Below, piece by piece: positions 12,355-25,062 of a stretch of DNA of 64,000 nucleotides (position 1 is its first letter; every line of letters starts with the position of its first letter). The notes beneath the pieces were generated by a model. That model had not been told where the DNA came from, ran no database searches, and saw only the letters and a program-made list of their open reading frames with translations. This DNA is from Latrodectus hesperus. Taxonomy: Eukaryota > Arthropoda > Arachnida > Araneae > Theridiidae. The stretch covers positions 19,300,338 to 19,364,337 of the forward strand of contig CM075862.1 in the NCBI GenBank assembly GCA_037975125.1, in the 5' to 3' direction. The position numbers and the translations under genes were made by a program.

Positions 12355-12656
12355 TACATTTGTTTTATTGTGCAATATGGTGGTACTCCAAGCTGAGAGA
12401 TATGATCGCTATCCTCGAAGTCATCAAACAGTATCAAGAAGATAACCCACACATAATATTTAATATCTGGTCAGATTCATAAGCAACACTTCTACCTGTG
12501 GCTAATACAAACCATACTGGGAAATTTACTAGCGACATCTAAAGATTATTTCAAAAAGACTCAGAACTTTTCACTCTCTGTGGGCTAAAGGGCCACAGTG
12601 TCATAGCAGGTAATGGATTTGTTGAAACAATTGTTAAAACGGCAGTAAAATTCTAA
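12355..12656 (+). pseudogene. LINE relic, RNase H domain
   Basis: Plus-strand translation gives VVLQAE (the RNase H Glu motif, usually VFQAE), a frameshift of one base, then MIAILEVIKQYQE. A strand ending IWSDS (catalytic Asp) follows, then a helix with one stop, FTLCGLKGHSVIAGN (counterpart of 'WVKGHxGIxGNExAD') and ETIVKTA. The order E, D, then GH-x-G-x-x-GN matches the RNase H domain at the C-terminus of I- and Jockey-type LINEs. Two stops and one frameshift make it a dead copy. The last catalytic Asp ('ExAD') appears as VET. It lies antisense inside the neuroligin intron between exons 3 and 4. Confidence 0.75.
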
Positions 12657-15018
12657 TCATCCAAAGCAATAAACATATCATATCCAAGATCCTACTTTAA
12701 AAGACAAATAAAAATCTTTCATCGAAAATATCTGCCGATTAGAATTGTTCAATGTAAAAAGAACATGCAGCTATTTTCCATAATGTTCTTAGCATCACTT
12801 ACATAATAATTTTCTTATTGTTACCTCATTTTTTCCACAATTCTTTGATGAAATTGGAAAAACATTATCCAACTCTTGCATATTAAACTTACATGGAACA
12901 TGTACTCACTATTTGTTCCATTATCTTCATTCATATCAGTTTCATTAAAAAAAGACAAATAATATAAAATTTATTTCATGCATCCGTTAAATTCTAAAAA
13001 ATCCAAATACAAGGAAGAAAATAACATATTTGATATCTCGTCTCCAGTAAAGAATAAGAACTCAGTGGAGACATCATTTCTCTTTCTTAAATATTACTTA
13101 ACAAATATGGATGACTAATCGCAAAAACTTTTATAACTGATAAACAATGAAGACAATATTAATATACTGTAGATATCAAATTATGTGCGTAAATACATTT
13201 TATATCAAATTTAACTTTAGTTTATAAAACTAATCTTTTAGTTTATAAAACCATATAATCTTATTATGAATGCTTTTATTTCTAAATCATAAGCGTACTT
13301 TTATCAAATAAATATTTAAAATTAAAATATTTTGTGAATTTACAAAATCATAACGGTAAGTGAGCTGTGAATTTTTATTCTGCTCTGGAAATCATATACT
13401 TAGCAATCGCCATATATATTTACTAAAAATTAATAAATTGAGGCTCTGATAGGAGAGCAATAATTAGTAACAAAAAGTATAGTCTCTGAAACTGGGTGGG
13501 GGAATACAGGTCTCTCAACACACCAAATTGTTTTTGTATAATGGTACCTAATCATACTAAATGTATGATTATCCAAAATAACATATTCACCAAATGTTGA
13601 GGTCAGAAATGTCCTAAAAACTCAATCACATAGATCCCTTGTGGGATGCTTTATAAGTACCCTCTTTATGTAGACAACTCTATCAATAATTATTCATGTA
13701 TTAAATGTGAACATTCTGAATGATTTTCAATAGACAATATTCATAGAGATTATTTATAGTAGTAGATCTTGATGTGACAGTTGTATTAATATACAAATTA
13801 GCAACACTTCATATAAGACTAAGTGATAAAAAGTGTAATGGAAGCAAAGAAGCAAAAATTTATCATACGACACATACTGTATTGATTAATATCAATCTTA
13901 TTTGAATATCAGCCAATATAACATTCTATGCAAATTTTGCGTTATCGTTTTTTGCTTGACAACTTAACAATTAGTATAGCAAAATATTTTTAATTTAACT
14001 CAGTTTTTGAAATAAAACTTTAAAAAAAAACTTCACAGTATTGCGGTAAGCTATCAGACTATAAAGTGTATAACCAGACGTATTACTTTACATACAACCA
14101 TGGGCAGATATTTCTTGTTCGAGATGTATGTCAAGTAAATAATTGAAAAACACATATGTCTTAGATTTCATGTTTTCTGTAATATAAAGATTAATTTAAC
14201 TGCGTTTATTGTATTTTAAAAAATGGAGATATATTTTTACCAAAATTTTATTTAATAAATTAGAATTTTTGAAATGAATATGAGTAAATAAATTTGCTAA
14301 TTGTCTATTTAATTAATCAAATAATTCATGCTTTGGACTATGTAAAACCGAAATGCGTTATAAAAGGAATTTCTTATCAGTGTAGTTGAAATTTATTCAT
14401 AAAAACAAAAAAAAATTATTAAGAATCTTAAGATGATAGGTAATGCTGATGAAAAGTAAATAATTAAAGAATATGTCCATTAGACAAAAACTTATATGCA
14501 CCTTTAAAAATGTTTTTCTTATGTTAATTGCAAAGAGCTCAAAGCTTAAAATTTATTCATTAATTTGACTTGTGAAAAAAATGGATTCCCGCTTAAACAC
14601 TTTGAAATTTATTCTTTATAGAAATATTTTTAACGAATCTTATCCGAAGTTCGCCACTTTAATTTGATGTTTGGTGCTCATTAAAAAAAAAAAAAGTTAA
14701 TATTAGTAATAAACTATTTTGAGTGTTGCATAATTTCCGTATTTGTGATATATTTGTAATAAATCTCGTGACACATTTCGACAACTTTTAAGAAAATAAT
14801 TTTTTTAATCACACTTTTTTATTAAGTATAAGTTGTATTATTTGAAGAAATCTTGAAAATGAATATTTATCTTCTACATTGTAATGTAATATTAGAGCAA
14901 TTTTTCATTGCGTTTAAAAACTTAAAAACTTTTTTCATCGGCTTTTCAAATATATTTAGGTGTATTATAAGATACCATAAAATTTAGTTCTCGAGTAGAT
15001 AACATAAAACTTAATTAC
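12657..15018. other. Neuroligin intron, AT-rich
   Basis: A few codons of LINE-like frame continue to about 12740. A less AT-rich patch at 13480-13760 is unassigned. No gene seen. Confidence 0.5.
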
Positions 15019-15449
15019 CTGCTGCAAATGATAAGTGTGCAGATTTCTAACCATAGTTCTAAAGATCCTATCTCGTCTGTGCGAGTTAATACCGTTAACT
15101 TCTTCTGATGCCGAAAAAAGGAAATATGATTCAACTGCGGTTGTTCCAAGAAGCAAATCGTATCTAAGGAAGAGGTCCGGTTTGGTCTCCATTAAGTACA
15201 CCGGATCTCGAGGAAGGACAATTCCATCCACAGTTGGCCCAAACGCACTCAGGTGCTCCGGACTGGCAGTTCTTATAGACATAATTTCATCCAAGTGTTT
15301 TTTTCTAAGACATTCAATAAGTGCCATACTATCCTTAGTTGGACAATTTAGAGAATTGGCCAGCCTATGAGTGTGGGAGACTGCATCTCTTGCAATGGCC
15401 CATGGGCACAAAGCTGAACCACTTTGTAGTATAGCTCGTTGAAACAAAC
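15019..15449 (-). CDS. Nlg: Neuroligin, exon 3 of 5 seen
   Basis: This 431-base exon runs from acceptor ATTACAAG to donor CAG|GTAATT. GT at its start completes the Gly codon begun in exon 2, giving GLFQRAILQSGSALCPWA, the strongly conserved segment after the nucleophile elbow in neuroligins (LFQ-x-A-I-x-Q/M-SG-x-AL). Further on come NCPTKDSMALIECLRKK, with the two cysteines that form a conserved disulphide in this family, then SAFGPTVDGIVLPRDPVYLME and YDLLLGTTAVESYF. It ends VRNLHTYHLQQ in phase 0, matching exon 4. Reading past the donor continues open for only 17 codons and is intron. A plus-strand frame over the same bases is its shadow. Confidence 0.96.
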
Positions 15450-16266
15450 CTTGTAATCAAAAGAAAAATATTTCTCAGTAAAATAATTCGCAAAAGAAAT
15501 TCATTAATTTTATAGTTATAAAATCTACTCTACCAATATAAAGCAAAAAAAAAATGAATTAATTTTATTTGTATCATAGAATATACAGTAAGATTGTTTT
15601 GATTTTTCATAACGCCTCGGCATTGAAATGTTTTATAAAATAATTTCCAATTTTATTTTTTCATGATTTCTTACAAGAAATTTCCTAACTAAACACTATA
15701 TTTTAAAATGAAAGAAAACAATTAAAAGAAATGATTTTAATCAAATGATTTGTAAAAAAATATAATTCATGTTTAAAATTAAATTTACAAAAATGTTAGC
15801 AATGTATTAAAAATTTAAAATATTTATAGTTTTTAAACTTTAGTTGCATGATATTGATTCTATGATTATTATGAATAATTTTAAAAATTTAAACTGAAAT
15901 CAAATGTTAAATGTAAAATAAATTTTTCTGATTTCATTACAAATTTTAACATATTATTATAAAATTTGTATTGAATTAATTTTTTTCACTAAAGTTAGAT
16001 AGAAATTAAAATCACTCTATATGTGTTTGGTAAGTGTTTCAAGAATTTCAGACATTTTATATTATACATTCCTTAAATAATTTGGGAATTATTTCTCTTT
16101 CTAATGTTTTTTTACTCATGCTGATTTATAATTTAAATGATCACAGCAGTGCATGATTTAAATAAAAAATTAACCATAAATTTTCGACGTTTTTAATAAC
16201 TTACATCAAAGTAAGATTTTTTTTAAATCAAAGATATTTCAAATAGGTATAAAATAGAGGACATGT

Positions 16267-16325
16267 ATGGACATATTCTTTAATGGACATATTAGAACAT
16301 ACATGGACATAAAGAATATGTCCAT
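16267..16325. repeat. Perfect 16-bp inverted repeat
   Basis: ATGGACATATTCTTTA at 16267-16282 is exactly inverted at 16310-16325, with a 27-base spacer that contains a further ATGGACATA copy. It could form a hairpin in the neuroligin intron. Confidence 0.85.
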
Positions 16326-16399
16326 TCTCAGAATTTCAGAACTATAATAATATATTCACTGTAAATAAGACTTTAAATTTTTGGAATGTATATAGAAAC

Positions 16400-16440
16400 A
16401 TTCATTTATAATGTATATATTTATATCATTATAAATGAAT
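16400..16440. repeat. Perfect 14-bp stem, 13-base loop
   Basis: ATTCATTTATAATG at 16400-16413 is inverted at 16427-16440 around an AT-only loop. It is 75 bases from the preceding stem-loop. Confidence 0.85.
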
Positions 16441-17088
16441 ATACCTTACAATGAACTTGATTCTTAAGCTGATACTGAATATGTTAGGGAAAGTTACGGA
16501 AAATGTCATCTTAATTCTTTGGATTTGTCGTCATTACTTACAAGGAATATTTACTTGTATACAGAGAACAATTTTTGCCTTTGACATCCAGAATCATGTT
16601 TGGTATATTTCTATATCAGAAAATAAAAAAGCAATGCAAAACAATATTACACACAGTGACATACATTGCTTATTATAAAAAACCTGCAAATTTAAAATTT
16701 GTTTTAATAATATTGTAAATTATAATATTGTTAATTTTATTAATATTGAAAATTTTAAATATTTATGATTTCAATTAATTGTTTTTATTATTGGCTAATA
16801 GATTGAGCTAATATTTTTTAAAGTAGTATATTGTAAAATAATATTTGAGCTCCCCTCAAATCGCAGTTTAATCATGCTTCTCAAATTATATAAACTATAC
16901 AGAAATTGTTTGCAATATTTTAAAAATCCTTCTAAAGTGTAATCCTTCTAATCAAATCCTTCTAAGTGAGATAAAATAGTGTTACATTAGTTTTTCTCAA
17001 ACTATAATATCACGAATACACATTTCTAGATCATTCATCAAATGCATCAATGCAAAAAATACTGAATATAAGTGTCATTGGATCTTAC

Positions 17089-17274
17089 CTTTAGCCATTG
17101 GTGATATCATTAAGAGATTGATACACGCTGCCCCATGACCTTGCCCGAAGACAGTAACGTTATGGGGGTCACCACCAAATTCAGCGATGTTGTCTTGAAC
17201 CCAGTGGAGGGCTGCCACTTGGTCCATTAGCCCATAGTTTCCCCTAGCAGAGCGATCGACGGCCGGTAAAAATC
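17089..17274 (-). CDS. Nlg: Neuroligin, exon 2 of 5 seen (nucleophile elbow)
   Basis: This 186-base exon runs from acceptor TATTTGCAG to donor AAAG|GTAAGA. It encodes GFLPAVDRSARGNYGLMDQV, AALHWVQDNIAEFGGDPHNV and TVFGQGHGAACINLLMISPM, then AKG. GNYGL(M/L)D and N-I-x-x-FGGDP are hallmarks of the carboxylesterase-like fold. The nucleophile elbow, G-x-S-x-G in active esterases, reads G-Q-G-H-G, so the catalytic Ser is absent. This is usual for neuroligins. A(A/G)CINLL with its conserved Cys and SPMAKG resembles arthropod neuroligins more than vertebrate ones. An N-V-T glycosylation sequon is present. Both ends are phase 1, joining exons 1 and 3. Confidence 0.97.
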
Positions 17275-17490
17275 CTGCAAATAAAGTTATAACTGAATAG
17301 CCGAATAAATTCCCAGTATGTACTTCTGTATTTTTCAATGAAATCATTTGTTTTCAATTTTGGAGGCATAACTTCGATTAAATTACAAATAAAACTAAAG
17401 GCAATTTTTTAATAAAAATATTTTTATGATAAAAAATCAATAATGAATGTAGCTTGAAGTCATACTTTTACTTTTATTAAGTCACTAACC

Positions 17491-17708
<218 letters not shown>

Positions 17709-18654
17709 TTCAAAGAACAACTTAATAAACATATTTTTCCTACCAAAGAAACAATTTACGTGAAAAGATTTATGTGAAAAGAGTGTGTGATTAGAGATTC
17801 TTTGACTATGGCACAAAGTGTTATAGACTTAATTTAGACTTGTAGATTTGTGTAAGAATTTATTTTTACTGTCAAAGTACCTACTCATAGTTTTTATCAC
17901 AACTTATATCTATGTGTGTATATGCATATAATATCTATATATATATGTATTGCATAAAATTACATTACAGTTATAGTTTTTTACATTACAGTTATGTTAT
18001 AGATTTTAAACTGAAATAATTTTTTCCCTTTCTAAAATAAGTCCCTCTTTTAATAAATTCAATCATTACTTGCCAGTTCCAACTATAAGTTTTCTCATGA
18101 ACGTATTCACTGATGCATTAATAATTTCAGAATAATATTAAGTCTCTGATATTTTTCCAAAAGTTATATCATGACTTTAATTACAAGGAATTTTGCTTAA
18201 AACGTTTTAATTCCGAATTTATTTCCAGCTACTTTGAATCATGATACTCCTTTCATTGTGATTAAATCAATCATAAATGTGTAAAGTGTAATTTACATAA
18301 TTGTATCTTTTAAAATATATGATGCTGCAGATTTATACAGAGTAAAAGGTGAATTTGTAAATCGATATGATTGGTAATAACACAAATACACAATTGATAT
18401 CTGGAAGTAAACGGGACAGCAAACTTATATCGCTTTCTGACATTTAATTCAAACGAATACAGTTTATTAAGTTTTTTAATTAATAATATATTAATAGAAT
18501 CAATCTCGTCAACAGCAACATGTTGCATCTATTGTGATAATTTTCGATTCTGACCAATAAAAATTAATTATTTTTTGAGTAAAATATCTCGAGAGGGAAT
18601 TTTGAACAATATCTAATTATTGAAATTTTTGTCTCTGAAAAATGATCTATTAAT
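17709..18654. other. Neuroligin intron, AT-rich
   Basis: No gene recognised. It may include the eroded 3' end of the mariner relic, but no inverted repeat was found. Confidence 0.5.
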
Positions 18655-19510
18655 CAGAATAAATAGAAATTTGAGGATCCAATATCGGAGAAGGGTGTTG
18701 GGTGAAGCGGTAACTCTCGCTTCGATTCATTAACTTTTTCTAGTGTTTGATTTGAAACGTAAGGTTTTGCATTGTCATATTGCAGAATAAACGCCCTTCT
18801 TGTTGACAATGCTAGATACTTTTCAATTAAAGATCCAAGCATTCCCATTGAAGGTTGCATTAACCATTTGTCCAGGTTTTAAAACTTAAAAATAAGCACT
18901 TCAATGGATATACCACATGAATCTGCTTTAAAGAATGTTAAGGGATCTTTTTAAGGAAAAAGGGTTATTTTTTTATCATCATGAGAGAGTCTTTTGTGTC
19001 TTCTGCTTTTGTATTTCAGATTATCATTTAAGATCTAGATCGCCGGTGATTAAACGATCATAAAACAAGCGGTTACTTATGGTACCATTGAAGCAATATG
19101 TTGCATGTGATGTATCGGTTGGTTTTGTACTCTTCAGACAAATTATAGGGGACTTAAACAGTGCCTTTACTTATTTTCACACCTGATTTAAATGTCCTTG
19201 GATGGTGGAACAGGTTGCTTAAGACTTTGCTTGCCAGTTCCTTGACTGTTTGTCATAAATTGGCTTATACTTCTGCTTTTAATTTTTCGTTGCTTAATGC
19301 TGTAGGTCTTCCTGGTTGATAATTGTCGGAAAGATCAATATTACCAGATATGAACTTCGAAAAACACCATTTTGGAATTTTCGAAGCTCTGATACACTTG
19401 AATAAACATCGTAAATGGTTTTGGTTGCAACTGTTGCGTTACTACTCTTGCGAAACTTAAGAAACATAAAGTGTCGGACGAGCTTTTCTTTCTGGTATTT
19501 GTCTAGGCAT
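18655..19510 (-). pseudogene. Decayed mariner-like transposase
   Basis: Minus-strand motifs occur in the order of a mariner transposase but in shifting frames. These are KFRKSSNATVATKTIYDVY (N-terminal helix-turn-helix), SGNIDLSDNYQPGRPTALSN, KLKAEV and TVKELASKV, then DRLITGDLD (first catalytic Asp, 'DRIVTGDE' in intact copies). A 'KTWTNG' block follows, then LIEKYLALSTRRAFILQYDN (second Asp), LPLHPTPFSD and NFYLF. The last catalytic position, 34 residues after the second Asp as in DD34D mariners, is Asn. More than ten stops or shifts make it an old dead copy. It sits in the neuroligin intron between exons 1 and 2. The 149-codon frame at 19294-19743 is open by chance, although part of it matches the N-terminus. 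Confidence 0.88.
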
Positions 19511-21653
19511 TTCAAACCAAACTGAAGAAAAAATGTTTTAATATTGAATTGCTTAAAAGTAAACCAGCAGTCTATCCATAGAAAGCAGAAAAAAACAGAA
19601 AATGGCATGAGCTGATAAATGACAATCAAATATTGATACGTGTAGAAATAACATTGATTACTGGTTCCCTTTATAATTATAATTAAAATCTTAAATATAT
19701 ATACCCTGAATCTTCTACTCATTTTATATAGTATTAGAATCAATTATAAAATAAAATTACACAAATTGTGTCTTCAAACTTCCCTTCCACTCATGCTCAT
19801 TAGGTTTTGATTAGATATGAATCTTAATTTTAAACATGATACCAATATGATTATAATCACAATAAATTAATATCAACAAAATACAACTAAGTGCCAAAAA
19901 GTCTAGTATAAATGTGATTATTATGAAAGTGTAGGCAAGTAAACAATTACGTATAATGGAACATAGCGTCTACATAAGGCAATAGGTGACTCTCAAATCA
20001 CCTGAATCTTCGAATGATTTTGAAAGTGAGGTATTATAGTGATATTATGAGAGATTGAATAGGCACTTCCATAGAAACTTATAATCATTTCACGTATGTC
20101 TCATGATTAGAGCCTCAGAGAATCAATAAATTGATGACGCTTTCAGAAATATCATTCCCTGTTACTTGTAAGATTAACTGAATGAATCATCACTGTCCCG
20201 GTAGTGATTGGGAAGATGATTCCTTGCTAAGTTCCAGGAGTTCAGTGATTTAAGGAAGTGCCCACATGAAACTGCGACATACAAATTCCTTCCAATGGCG
20301 TGGCATGTATTTGGAGAGGAAGGCGATAACTTATAACATGAAGGTGGTTCACATTTACCTGATATTTGATGCTAGCCGAGTATTTCAAACCCGTTAACAT
20401 TAAAGCTGAGGCCTGCATCTCTATGTAAGTATATGAGATATATACTTACAAAATGAGTATCGACTACCATGAAAATCATCAAATCACATACATCGAGGAA
20501 GTCAAACAAAGAACTGAAAATAATGATTTTAACGAAGAATGGCGAAATTTCATGATCAATCCTGTCTGCAATATTAATTCATTATTAATAAATTAAAATA
20601 TAAAATTCCTGTTAGGGAATTTTAAATTATTATATGAAGGCTAAATATATTAACATTGCTTAAAAGATATTGTTCGCTTATAGCATTATCTTTAAAAATG
20701 AAACAGTTGGATGATATTGGCGAGAGTAAAAAACTATACCATGAATCGAACAAAACATCTAAATATAAATTTTTGACATATTAAAATATGTAAGCAAAAT
20801 TTAATTTTATTAATAGTCGAAATTAAATTATGAGTTTTACACGAATGCAAATTAAGAATATTATAATGGAAGACAGGATTACAATACTTAAATTTTCTTT
20901 TATTAAAAACATATTAAATTAAATACCTCTAGATATACAAATCATGCGAGTTTTTAGCAATTTATGTACACCAGTTTTCAAGATATTATTTTGATGACAT
21001 TAGTAAAGGAAGAATACAAGAAACTAAACTTCTTTTGAGCACTTTGCAATTTTTTCTGTATGTATTGTAGAATCTATTTCAAAATAGGAATTTATATATA
21101 TGATAGCAAATTTGTTAAATCTGCTTTAATAATGTTTTCATAATTTATGTATTAAACAATAAAAATTGACAAAAATAAAATTTAGACAAATAAAAGTATT
21201 CAATAAATAGGATTCGGTACGATATTTGAAAAAAAAATAATGCTATATAAAATATTTTGGCATATTTGTCAATATATAATTTTTTCTAACTGCTTTTCTC
21301 TAATCTTATTTGTTTCTTTATCAACAAGCATCCTAGATACATTTCATAACAATTACAGCGATAAGAACAAGTTGTTTTTATCAATTCAATATCTTCAAGA
21401 GTTTCTGGATTTGAAATGGTGTCAAGTGGTAAACAAGATTAGAAGATTAAAAATAGGTCGCAAGGGATTGAAAACAAACCTCAATCTTAAATTGTTTATA
21501 ATACTCTTTTTTTATTTTATTTTTACTTTTCCATTAGGAAAGTTTTTATTTCAAAGTCATGATTTTATTATAAAAATAGGAACTGACATAATAGTTGACA
21601 GATGTCTGAATCTCTCCTTAACGCTCTCTATAATTATAAGTAATGCATTTCAT
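19511..21653. other. Neuroligin intron; unassigned complex patch at 19980-20600
   Basis: 19980-20600 has near-balanced composition and few AT runs, unlike its surroundings, and probably derives from an unidentified repeat or transposon. I read it in all frames and recognised no motif. The rest is AT-rich. The 186-codon frame at 21240-21800 is AT-rich chance sequence running into a TA repeat. Confidence 0.5.
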
Positions 21654-21774
<121 letters not shown>

Positions 21775-22192
21775 TTTGCTTTTTTGTGAAGTCAACATAA
21801 ATATAGTGATGATACTTGCGAAAACTGGTTTTCTGGTAACAACATTAGTGGAATTCTGAGTTATTTGTTGCCGTTTGTCACTGTGAAGACAAATGTGTAT
21901 AAAAATGTGCATAATATAAAAATAACAGTTTCAACTGTGAAAATATAATGCCCTGTTTTTGCATTGTATGCTCATACCATTTGCTTTTAAAAATAATTTA
22001 ATTTTTAATATCATCAGGGGAAAATGTATTAAAATTATATGAATGTGGGGAGAAACATTCTCTGTTGACTTCATTTATCCTTTTCTTTTATAACATTTAA
22101 GTTTATATATTTCACTTTTACTAAAACATTATTAATATTTGGTTATATTTGCCAAAATATTTCAAACTGTAATAAATTTTAATGCATCGTAC

Positions 22193-22342
22193 CTAATACA
22201 CCAAGGCGGTAATTTATTGTAACTACTAAAACGTTACTGTAACTGGAAAGAACTCGTCCGTCATATGGATTCCCAGCGTTCCATTCATATGATTCTCCAT
22301 GTATAAAAACCATGACCGGAAGTTTAAGTGGTTGCCTCCCAA
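22193..22342 (-). CDS. Nlg: Neuroligin, exon 1 of 5 seen
   Basis: This 150-base exon runs from acceptor TTATTTTCAG to donor TTAG|GTACGA, phase 1 at both ends. It encodes [40 protein letters not shown] and [12 protein letters not shown](M/L)V(F/Y)IHGESYEWN(A/S)GNPYDG is diagnostic of arthropod neuroligins as I remember them, where vertebrate proteins have IHGGSY. The IHG segment lines the equivalent of the oxyanion hole in active esterases. Neuroligins are type I membrane proteins at the postsynaptic side that bind neurexins through this domain. The signal peptide and the first 150-200 residues must be encoded upstream (higher coordinates), but I found no such exon in the remaining 41 kb. Which paralogue this is cannot be told from the part seen. 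Confidence 0.95.
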
Positions 22343-22571
22343 CTGAAAATAAACAAATAAATTTTAATGTAACTTCATTCATTTGCATACAGTTATTAAA
22401 AATTTAATACTAAACTAAATATTTAAACATTAATAAAATTTATTATCATATAAATGTTGCTTATAAAAAAATTAATACATATCATATAAATTATATTTTA
22501 TTATTATTTCATATCTTATCCATACTCCCATACTTTAAATTTTCAAGATGTAAATTTTTCCAGTTATCTCG

Positions 22572-22758
<187 letters not shown>

Positions 22759-24743
22759 TATTGATGCTGTTATAAAATATTTTTTTTTAATATTCAATAC
22801 AACTGAACTTATATTTGCATTGTATTTTTATTAGAGTAAATTTTTTAAAACCACCATAATCTATTATGATTCCATAAAAAATTATCATTTTTCTTATTTA
22901 GCTTCACTCAAAGTATAGAAAGCATGTTATTTTAAAAATAAGATTTTTTAAATTTTATTTTTATGTTAATATAGGCAAAAAACTTGGGATGTTTATTATA
23001 ATAAAAAGTTTGCAATATTTGCAGCAAAGTTTTAGAAAATTTCTTAACGAGGAAAGTCATTAATCTTGCAAGAAATTGAACATTTTGACATATTTTAACA
23101 ACTTTTGAAAGCAGTCAACTGCACTTTTTTACATTTTAACATTTATTGAATAACACTGACTTACATTCTTGATTCTCGAGCTGAAAGATTTACTATTTTT
23201 AACCGTAATTGCCCGCAAAGTAAGCGTAACTTCGAATACTCAAGTCAATTAAGTATACTTTTTTGGCAATTTATTATGTGTCTAAGTTTTGAAATTTCGA
23301 TTTTGAAAGTTTTATTTCCTTGACCAAAACTAGTGTCAAAGTAAGTTAGAAAACTTAAATTTGTTTTTGAAATACACTTTATTTATTTATTTTTTTGATG
23401 TAAAAATGAAAATTGAAAAAAAATATATATAAATCAATTATAAAACGTAATTTACAATTATATTAAAAGATAAGAAAAGTATACAATATTTTAAATATAT
23501 AAAATTTAGCGTATTTTACTTTACTATTTACAAGTTTTATTTTACGAATTAAATAATATGCTTTGTTTAAAAAAATTATTTATTTTATGAATTGTGTTTT
23601 TATAACTATCATTTCTTAACATGTGGAAAATCTATATCAATTTTTCCACAATTTAAGATTTAATATTTTAAAGAACAATTGACAAGAATAACACTAATAT
23701 TAACACTAAAAATGAAATAACAAAATTAACACTAACAATAAAATTATAAAATTAACACTAACAGTAAAAAGTATATTTATATGAAATAAAATTCAAATTT
23801 TTATGTTACAAGAGATAACCTTTAATTTAAATTTGTCATATTGAATGTCATTTTATATTAACTTTGTTGTTTAAGAATTTATAAAGTACGATGTGATGAA
23901 AATTCGGACAACATGATGCTAGCGGTAACTAAAATACCTGTTTTAAATAAATACTTTATTTGTTTTTAAAAATTTGATTTAATTTAATTTATTGAATAAT
24001 TTTATTTGATTTATAAATCAAGATTTTTTTATATATTACATGCATTAAGCTAAAAAATATTGGAAATATTTTTCAGAAAAATAAAAAAAAACGCATGTAT
24101 ATGAACTTTTATTTTTGTAATTATTCATTTTTTAAATAATTGATTAGCTCTTTCTACTTAAATATATATGATTTCTCTTTAATCCCAATTTTTTTAAGGA
24201 ATATAAACTGTAAGAACATAGACAATTTAAATACTATTCAACTTTTCAATTATTAGAGAAATTATGTTAAAGTAGATTAGCATATATCTTACAAAATATT
24301 AATAGTAATTCTGTAGGAAATTTTCGTTTCCCCAATACTATTTTTTTAATTTTTAGAATAGATTATCTGTATAAAGTTGCTTTATTTAAATGAAAAGTCG
24401 TTGAAAAGATACATTAATGATATTTTGTAAAAATTTTGTTTCAGAGACACATTTATGAAAAAAATAATATACAACAATAAAAAATCAGAGAAAAATTTTT
24501 TGAATGATACTTCCTATTAACTTTACTTAATATCTTTAAGAAAGCTATCTTTTTACTTTAGTTTGAAGTAACCTAAGGGTTGAAACATATTTTCTTTATT
24601 ATTGATATTTCTGCTATAATTTTTGAATAATTGATCCGGCATCTAGTAGCTTCGAGAAAAAACAACGGGTGTTTCAGCAGATGAAAGATAAATTATTAAG
24701 TTCAGTACATAGTCAATGTTCAAGCATACGTTTTACTCGCATT

Positions 24744-24746
<3 letters not shown>
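22759..24746. other. AT-rich DNA with a short tandem motif
   Basis: At 23690-23772 the words TTAACACTAA and AATAACACTAA recur four times at irregular spacing. No gene seen. Confidence 0.5.

Positions 24747-24811
<65 letters not shown>
24747..24811. repeat. (TA)n microsatellite, 65 bp
   Basis: Uninterrupted TA repeats. Confidence 0.97.
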
Positions 24812-24817
<6 letters not shown>

Positions 24818-25062
24818 GGAGGTAATAATTTTATAATAAAATCGCATTAAACCCATATTTTTCAATAGAGAAAAATAAAATAGGACGGTTTCTTGTGGTG
24901 GAATAAGTGCCAAAATATTCATCAATTTATTTAAATGCGATTAAATTCAGTAGCGAACAAATAAACCCATGGAATAGAAAAGTTAATTAGAAAAATATTA
25001 TTCCTTTTAAATTGAGTAAAAAGCTATATGATATTAAACTTAAATTATGTTCTCCATTTCAG

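Larger units (their letters stand above)
15450..17088. other. Neuroligin intron, 1639 bases
   Basis: AT-rich with two stem-loops listed separately. No gene seen. A 75-codon plus-strand open frame at 16451-16678 has no recognisable content. Confidence 0.6.

Noticed and set aside
15035..15370. 111-codon plus-strand frame
   Set aside because: It is the shadow of neuroligin exon 3 on the minus strand.
20461..20616. Short acidic plus-strand frame (EEVKQRTENNDFNEEWRNF)
   Set aside because: Fewer than 45 codons, no splice context and no recognised family.
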